From Rudanella lutea DSM 19387 (GTDB lineage Bacteria; Bacteroidota; Bacteroidia; Cytophagales; Spirosomataceae), in assembly GCF_000383955.1 (NCBI RefSeq), contig NZ_KB913013.1, positions 1,704,277-1,768,276 of the forward strand: a stretch of 64,000 nt of DNA. Reading direction: 5' to 3'. A program made the position numbers and the translations under genes. Every line of letters begins with the position of its first letter. The first letter of the stretch is position 1. Of this stretch, positions 59,728 through 64,000 are shown piece by piece. Under the pieces are notes generated by a model. The model searched no databases. It had not been told where the DNA came from and saw nothing but the letters and a program-made list of their open reading frames with translations.

Positions 59728-61671
59728 ATGGAAGATAAAAAGCACTTAGATACCGTATCGGCCGCTGGCTTGCTGGTAGCCCTCGGTATCATCTACGGCG
59801 ACATTGGCACCTCGCCTTTGTACGTACTCAAAGCCATTCTTGGCGAAACCACTCCCATTCATCCAGAAGTAGTTCGCGGGGCCTTGTCCTGTATTTTCTG
59901 GACCATCACGCTCCAGACTACAGCCAAGTATGTCATCCTGATTCTGCGGGCCGATAACCGGGGCGAAGGCGGTATTTTTGCCTTGTACGCACTGGTTCGC
60001 CGGCATGCCCCCTGGCTTACGATACCGGCTATTATCGGCGGAAGCTCGTTGCTGGCCGATAGTATCATTACCCCGCCTATCTCGGTTTCATCGGCCGTAG
60101 AAGGGTTGCGGATTATCTACCCCGAAATCGACACCATCCCAATTGTGATCGGGATTCTGTCCTTGCTGTTTCTGATTCAGTCGTTCGGAACGGGGGTAGT
60201 GGGTACCGCATTCGGGCCCATCATGTTTGTCTGGTTCACGATGCTGGGCGTGCTGGGCCTGGTGAATGTCTCGAGCGATTTGAGCATTCTGAGCTCGATC
60301 AGCCCGGTGTACGCGTACGACTTTCTGATGGGCTACCCCGGTGCTTTCTGGTTGTTGGGTGCCGTATTTCTGTCGACAACAGGTGCCGAGGCCCTGTACT
60401 CCGATATGGGGCACTGCGGCCGGGGCAACATTCGGGTGAGCTGGGTGTACGTAAAAATGTGCCTGTTGTTCAACTACTTTGGGCAGGGTGCTTACGTCGA
60501 ATCGCTGGCGGGTCAGGCCCTGGGCGAGCGCAATCCGTTTTACGAGCTCATGCCCGAGTGGTTTCTCATTATCGGTATCAGCATTGCCACCGCGGCTACG
60601 GTTATTGCGAGTCAGGCTATGCTGAGCGGGGCCTTTACGCTCATCAGCGAGGCTATCCGGCTCAACCTTTGGCCCAAAGTACGGCTCCGGTATCCGAGTG
60701 TACAGAAAGGGCAGTTGTACGTACCGAGCATCAACTGGTTGCTTTATGCGGGTTGTATTGCGGTAGTTCTGTACTTCCAGGAATCGAAACGGATGGAAGC
60801 AGCTTATGGTCTGGCCATTACGCTGACCATGATGATGAGCACTATTCTGTTCAGCTATTACATGTACTCGAAAAAGTACAACGCCTGGCTCGTTATTTTC
60901 TTCCTGGTGTTCTACCTGAGTCTGGAAAGCTGCTTCCTGGTGGCCAACCTGATTAAGTTTACCCACGGTGGCTGGGTGTCGGTACTTATTGCGGGGCTCA
61001 TGGCCTGCATCATGATCATCTGGCTACAGGCGTTTAAGATCAAGCTCCGCCTGACCGAGTATGTCCGAATCGATACGTACCTACAGGCTATCAAAGAACT
61101 CAGCCGCGACATTAGCATCCCCAAATACGCTACGCACCTGGTTTTTATGAGCAATGCGGCCCGGCAGTCGGAGATTGAGTCGAAGATTATTTACTCCATT
61201 TTCCAGAAACGCCCCAAACGGGCCGACATCTACTGGTTTGTGCACGTGGATACGACCGACGACCCGTACACGATGGAGTATAAAGTAAACACCATTGCCC
61301 CCGATGATGCCTATAAGGTGACGTTTAAGCTCGGCTTCCGGGTGGAACAACGAATCAACCTGTTTTTCCGGAAGGTGATCGAAGACCTGGTGCGCAACAA
61401 AGAGGTGGATATTACGAGCCGGTACGAGTCGTTGAACCGGCAGAACGTGATCGGCGATTTCCGGTTTGTGGTGCTGGAGAAGTTCCTATCGTTTGAAAAC
61501 GACCTGCCGTTCCGTGAGCGGGTGATCATGAACATCTACTTCTTTATCAAGACCTTAACGACCACCGAAGACCGCTGGTTTGGCCTCGACAGTAGCTCGG
61601 TAAAAATCGAGAAAGTCCCGCTCGTGATCCGGCCGGTCGAGAACGTGAAGTTGAAACGCATACCGTCTTAA
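59728..61671 (+). CDS. kup: KUP/HAK/KT family potassium uptake permease
   Basis: A 647-residue inner-membrane K+ transporter. The start at 59728 (MEDKKHLDTVSAAG) is preferred to an upstream TTG. The family's N-terminal signature ALGIIYGDIGTSPLYVLKA lies at about 17-35, with Y23, G24 and D25 in the ion path. Further landmarks are RADNRGEGGIFALYAL, LADSIITPPISVSSAVEGL, TTGAEALYSDMGHCGRGNI, NYFGQGAYV and ASQAMLSGAFTLISEA. About twelve membrane helices run to residue 440, followed by a roughly 200-residue soluble C-terminal domain typical of KUP (VFMSNA, IYWFVHVDTTDDPYT). It is a proton-coupled low-affinity potassium importer. It stands alone with its own -7 element and is divergent from the TonB receptor. 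Confidence 0.93.
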   Translation: MEDKKHLDTVSAAGLLVALGIIYGDIGTSPLYVLKAILGETTPIHPEVVRGALSCIFWTITLQTTAKYVILILRADNRGEGGIFALYALVRRHAPWLTIPAIIGGSSLLADSIITPPISVSSAVEGLRIIYPEIDTIPIVIGILSLLFLIQSFGTGVVGTAFGPIMFVWFTMLGVLGLVNVSSDLSILSSISPVYAYDFLMGYPGAFWLLGAVFLSTTGAEALYSDMGHCGRGNIRVSWVYVKMCLLFNYFGQGAYVESLAGQALGERNPFYELMPEWFLIIGISIATAATVIASQAMLSGAFTLISEAIRLNLWPKVRLRYPSVQKGQLYVPSINWLLYAGCIAVVLYFQESKRMEAAYGLAITLTMMMSTILFSYYMYSKKYNAWLVIFFLVFYLSLESCFLVANLIKFTHGGWVSVLIAGLMACIMIIWLQAFKIKLRLTEYVRIDTYLQAIKELSRDISIPKYATHLVFMSNAARQSEIESKIIYSIFQKRPKRADIYWFVHVDTTDDPYTMEYKVNTIAPDDAYKVTFKLGFRVEQRINLFFRKVIEDLVRNKEVDITSRYESLNRQNVIGDFRFVVLEKFLSFENDLPFRERVIMNIYFFIKTLTTTEDRWFGLDSSSVKIEKVPLVIRPVENVKLKRIPS

Positions 61672-61691
61672 AGGCGGCCGGGAGCCGTTTA

Positions 61692-61790
61692 AGTGAATGA
61701 ACAATGTAAAATGTATAATGAACTATTGAATTACCTGCTGATAATCAGCCATCTCATTGTACATCTTACACTATTCATTTTACATTTAAT
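61692..61790. repeat. ATTGTACATT inverted repeat, family C copy 3
   Basis: The left half is AACAATGTAAAATGTATAATGA and the right half contains TCATTGTACATCTTACACTA and TTCATTTTACATTT, a long imperfect palindrome. At its centre is a small perfect hairpin, GCTGAT-A-ATCAGC (61737-61749). It lies just upstream of the Crp/Fnr gene. Confidence 0.65.
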
Positions 61791-61808
61791 TCTGTCCGAG
61801 TACTTAGC

Positions 61809-62375
61809 ATGCAAGAATTGATCCATTTGATCGGTCGTTTGCACCCGGTCAGTGATGAGTTTTTACAGGCTTTAACGGCTCAACTCAAACGAATCGAACG
61901 ACCAAAGCGTAGTCTGTTACTGTCGCCCGGCGAGGTTTCGTCTGAACTTTACTTTCTGGAAGCCGGGCTGGTACGGGGCTATTATCTGAACGATGGGAAA
62001 GAGTTTTCGACCGGATTTATGGCCGAGGGCTCTTTCATCATCTCTCCACTCAGTTTTTTTACCCAGACGCCCTCCTACGAGTACCTTGAATTACTGGAAG
62101 ACAGCCGGTTGTGGGTACTCAGTAAAGGGCAATTAGAGCAACTATACACTCGCTTTATCGAGTTCAACGTTGTTGGCCGATTAATCACCGAGCAATACTA
62201 CACCCGGAGCGAATGGCGTGCCCACCAACTCCGAACCCTCAGCGCCGACGAGCTTTATGAGGCCTTCACAAGCGAGTATGCCCCCATACTCAACCGGGTG
62301 AGCAATCGACACATTGCTTCATTTTTGGGTCTCACCCCCGAGACCGTTAGTCGAATTCGGGCTAAAAAACGATAA
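61809..62375 (+). CDS. Crp/Fnr family transcriptional regulator
   Basis: A 188-residue protein of the compact Bacteroidota type. The N-terminal cNMP-like beta roll (about 25-115) has RSLLLSPGEVSSELYFLEAGLVRGYYLNDGKEFSTGFM. The C-terminal winged helix ends with SNRHIASFLGLTPETVSRIRAKKR, a textbook Crp recognition helix. There are no cysteines for an iron-sulfur cluster and the usual cAMP-binding arginine is not obvious, so the effector is unknown. An FNR-type palindrome (62556-62569) lies 180 bases downstream, before the next gene, and could be its target or that of another family member. The region upstream of the start is occupied by a family C repeat. Confidence 0.9.
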   Translation: MQELIHLIGRLHPVSDEFLQALTAQLKRIERPKRSLLLSPGEVSSELYFLEAGLVRGYYLNDGKEFSTGFMAEGSFIISPLSFFTQTPSYEYLELLEDSRLWVLSKGQLEQLYTRFIEFNVVGRLITEQYYTRSEWRAHQLRTLSADELYEAFTSEYAPILNRVSNRHIASFLGLTPETVSRIRAKKR

Positions 62376-62422
62376 ACGCTACCAACAGCGGGTATCCTGC
62401 CCCGTGTTTGCTTTCTTTTCAG

Positions 62423-62544
62423 CACTGGACATTCGGACTTCAGACACTGGACATTAGACTTACTACCTTTAGATATGGAGGTCTAACGTCTAATGTCCAA
62501 CGTCTAATGTCCAACATCTAATGTCCAACATCTAATGTCCAGTA
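62423..62544. repeat. TCTAATGTCC inverted repeat with 14-base tandem units, family B copy 3
   Basis: The right arm is a tandem array of a 14-base unit TCTAATGTCCAACR, four copies at 62489-62544 with the last ending AGTA. The left arm (ACTGGACATT..., twice) is its reverse complement, so the whole can form a cruciform. The centre (CTTACTACCTTTAG) resembles the reverse complement of the copy 1 centre. There are no spacers, so it is not CRISPR. Confidence 0.8.
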
Positions 62545-62555
62545 CTGAGGCTTTC

Positions 62556-62569
62556 TTGATATAGATCAA
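62556..62569. promoter_or_regulatory. FNR/CRP-type palindrome (TTGATATAGATCAA)
   Basis: Perfect match to the FNR consensus TTGAT-N4-ATCAA, extended by one more pair (C at 62555, G at 62570). It lies 56 bases before the HEAT-repeat gene ATG and 180 bases after the Crp/Fnr gene stop. Binding by a Crp/Fnr-family protein is inferred from consensus and position. Confidence 0.6.
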
Positions 62570-62625
62570 GTTTTGGGTCGTGCTGTGTCCTCATCTTTAC
62601 GAGGTTATCAGATGCTGCCACACAC

Positions 62626-64000
62626 ATGCACCGTTATTTACGCACACTGCTTATCGGCCTGATTTGCTTCCCGGCCTGCGCTCAGTCAGTCACCATCACA
62701 CGCCGTAACCCCACCGAGGTGGTTTATGGGGCCGATTCGGTCAGTATACACCAACTCAGGGCTGAGGTCCAATCGGCCACCAGCTCCACATTTTCTGCAG
62801 CCGATCTGAACCGGCTTATGAAACAGTATCCGCTGTTGTTACAACCACACGTCAAAGCCGTGCAGTTTCTACCTCACTTACAGGGGCAGACCGTACAGCC
62901 GTTCCCGCTTCGGGCATGGCCAAGCGATCCGGCGTATGCCAACACCATTCAGCAACTCGTAGCCTCGTCGAACCAGAAACACCGCCTATTGGCCTATATG
63001 CTGCTGGCTGCTACCCACGACAATACCTTCGAAAACACACTACTCGACCGAATGAAAACCGATTCGAGCCAGATAGAGCGCGTTTGGTGCGGCATGGCGT
63101 TGCTGCACCTCCGAAGCAGGCACACCACCCCATTGTTTGACTTTGTGATCGCCTTTGAGAACTGGAACAATGTCTTTCTGTTCCCGATGCTGGTCCAGTT
63201 AGATCCAGACTCCCTGCGCCAAACGGCCCACCAGCGTATTCAGAGCACCGTTTTACTGGAACAGATTGTTGCAGCACAGGTACTGGGCTATACACAGGCC
63301 AACCCAAAGACAGAGCAGCTACTCAAACAAAGCGTGCGTACCCTCCCGTTATCGACTTAAGGGTACGCGATTGCCTCTATGGGCCGTTTGGGTTTGGGCG
63401 ATTTACTACCTGTGCTGAAGCCGTTGGTCGATAGTACCGCAACCCGGCAAATTGCGTTGAGCGCCCTCGCCAACAGCCCGAGCACATCTGACCGGGCGTA
63501 TCTGTTTGACCTGGCTAATCGTCAGGATACCGTTTCTACGGAGGTACTGAGAGCCTTATCTAAATCAAACAAGCCCGAAAGCGTCCGTCACTGGTTGCAG
63601 CTACTGCGCACCCGGCCTCTGCCCACCAACTACTACATTTTTCGGGGAGATCTACCCCTTTTACAAGATGAGGCCCTACTGGACGACTTGCTATTCACGT
63701 TACAAAACCTTTCAAATACCCAAACGCTGTCGCAACTGCTGTGGGCCTTACACGGGCACTCGAACGAACAGGTTACAACCTACCTGATTAGCCAGCTCAC
63801 CCACCCCGACCGGTCGGTGCGGTATGAAGCCGCCACTTCGCTACGAGGCAACAAATCAGCGCTGTTACAAGCCAAACTACCGGGTCTGCTGGCCGACTCA
63901 ACCGGACGAACCGAGTCGCTGCACCATCTGGTGCTAGAGCATGAGTTGGATAGCTTGCAATCCATCTACGAGCAGATTTATCTTAACCCTCACAGCGCCT
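62626..64000 (+). pseudogene. Secreted HEAT-repeat protein interrupted by an in-frame TAA and cut by window end
   Basis: The first reading segment (62626-63360, 244 residues) has a signal (MHRYLRTLLIGLICFPACAQ) and alpha-helical HEAT-like repeats (LLAYMLLAATHDNTFENTLLDRM, VWCGMALLHLRSRHTTPLFDFVI, LLEQIVAAQVLGYTQANPKTEQLL). It stops at TAA 63358-63360. The same frame then stays open for 213 codons to the window end and continues the same repeat pattern: GYAIASMGRLGLGDLLPVLKPLV, then TRQIALSALANSP, STEVLRALSKSN and DRSVRYEAATSLRGN. The stop falls inside helix A of a repeat, so this is most simply one gene with a nonsense change (or a sequencing error). A separate gene starting at ATG 63379 is the alternative. 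The function is unknown; HEAT proteins are scaffolds. An FNR-type site lies just upstream. Confidence 0.7.

Noticed and set aside
62489-62544. 14-base tandem repeats that might suggest CRISPR
   Set aside because: Units are contiguous with no unique spacers, too short, and part of a palindromic repeat with no cas gene.
1-64000. tRNA, rRNA, riboswitch or transposase genes
   Set aside because: Intergenic gaps were read for clover-leaf-like ends, conserved riboswitch cores and transposase motifs; none was recognised.

Overview
The window looks like chromosome from a GC-rich member of the Bacteroidota, order Cytophagales (Spirosoma/Rudanella-like; the genus is inference). Signs of this are giant secreted proteins with type IX secretion (T9SS) C-terminal sorting domains, Oar-like TonB-dependent receptors, full-length FtsX/MacB-type permeases, Bacteroidota-type Crp/Fnr proteins, TAnnTTTG-type -7 elements and no obvious Shine-Dalgarno sequences. 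All names rest on motif recognition by eye; no database was searched. No rRNA, tRNA, CRISPR array, transposase or phage gene was seen.

Layout. 1-12.7 kb: four large two-domain FtsX-type ABC permeases (the first cut by the window edge), one smaller MacB-like permease, a CHRD lipoprotein and a lipoprotein with a GIFT/ThuA-like domain. No ATPase gene accompanies the permeases. 12.7-23.6 kb: a Uma2-family protein, a NamZ (DUF1343) exo-muramidase, an Oar-like TonB receptor, a Crp/Fnr regulator, a PhoD-like phosphatase, a ZU5-like lipoprotein and an M3 metallopeptidase. 23.6-33.1 kb: a small membrane protein, an M14 carboxypeptidase, a tight three-gene operon (two small secreted proteins and a membrane-anchored winged-helix regulator), a GH105 hydrolase with a DUF1080 protein, and a five-PAS histidine kinase.

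33.4-56.1 kb is the most distinctive part: four large secreted proteins on one strand. They are a 1631-residue nuclease-domain protein, a 3102-residue beta-helix/Ig adhesin-like protein, a 989-residue GH13 amylase and a 1507-residue protein with an unrecognised N-terminal domain. Three of the four end in T9SS sorting domains and each carries three copies of an apparently undescribed two-cysteine module (nine in all). 56.2-64 kb: a second Oar-like receptor, a Kup potassium transporter, a second Crp/Fnr regulator, an FNR-type palindrome, and a HEAT-repeat gene split by an in-frame stop and running off the window.

Intergenic spaces hold at least six families of short palindromic repeats, several with copies tens of kilobases apart, plus strong hairpin terminators at most convergent ends. 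The common theme is envelope and surface biology: T9SS cargo, outer-membrane receptors, peptidases, wall and glycan hydrolases, and their sensing.
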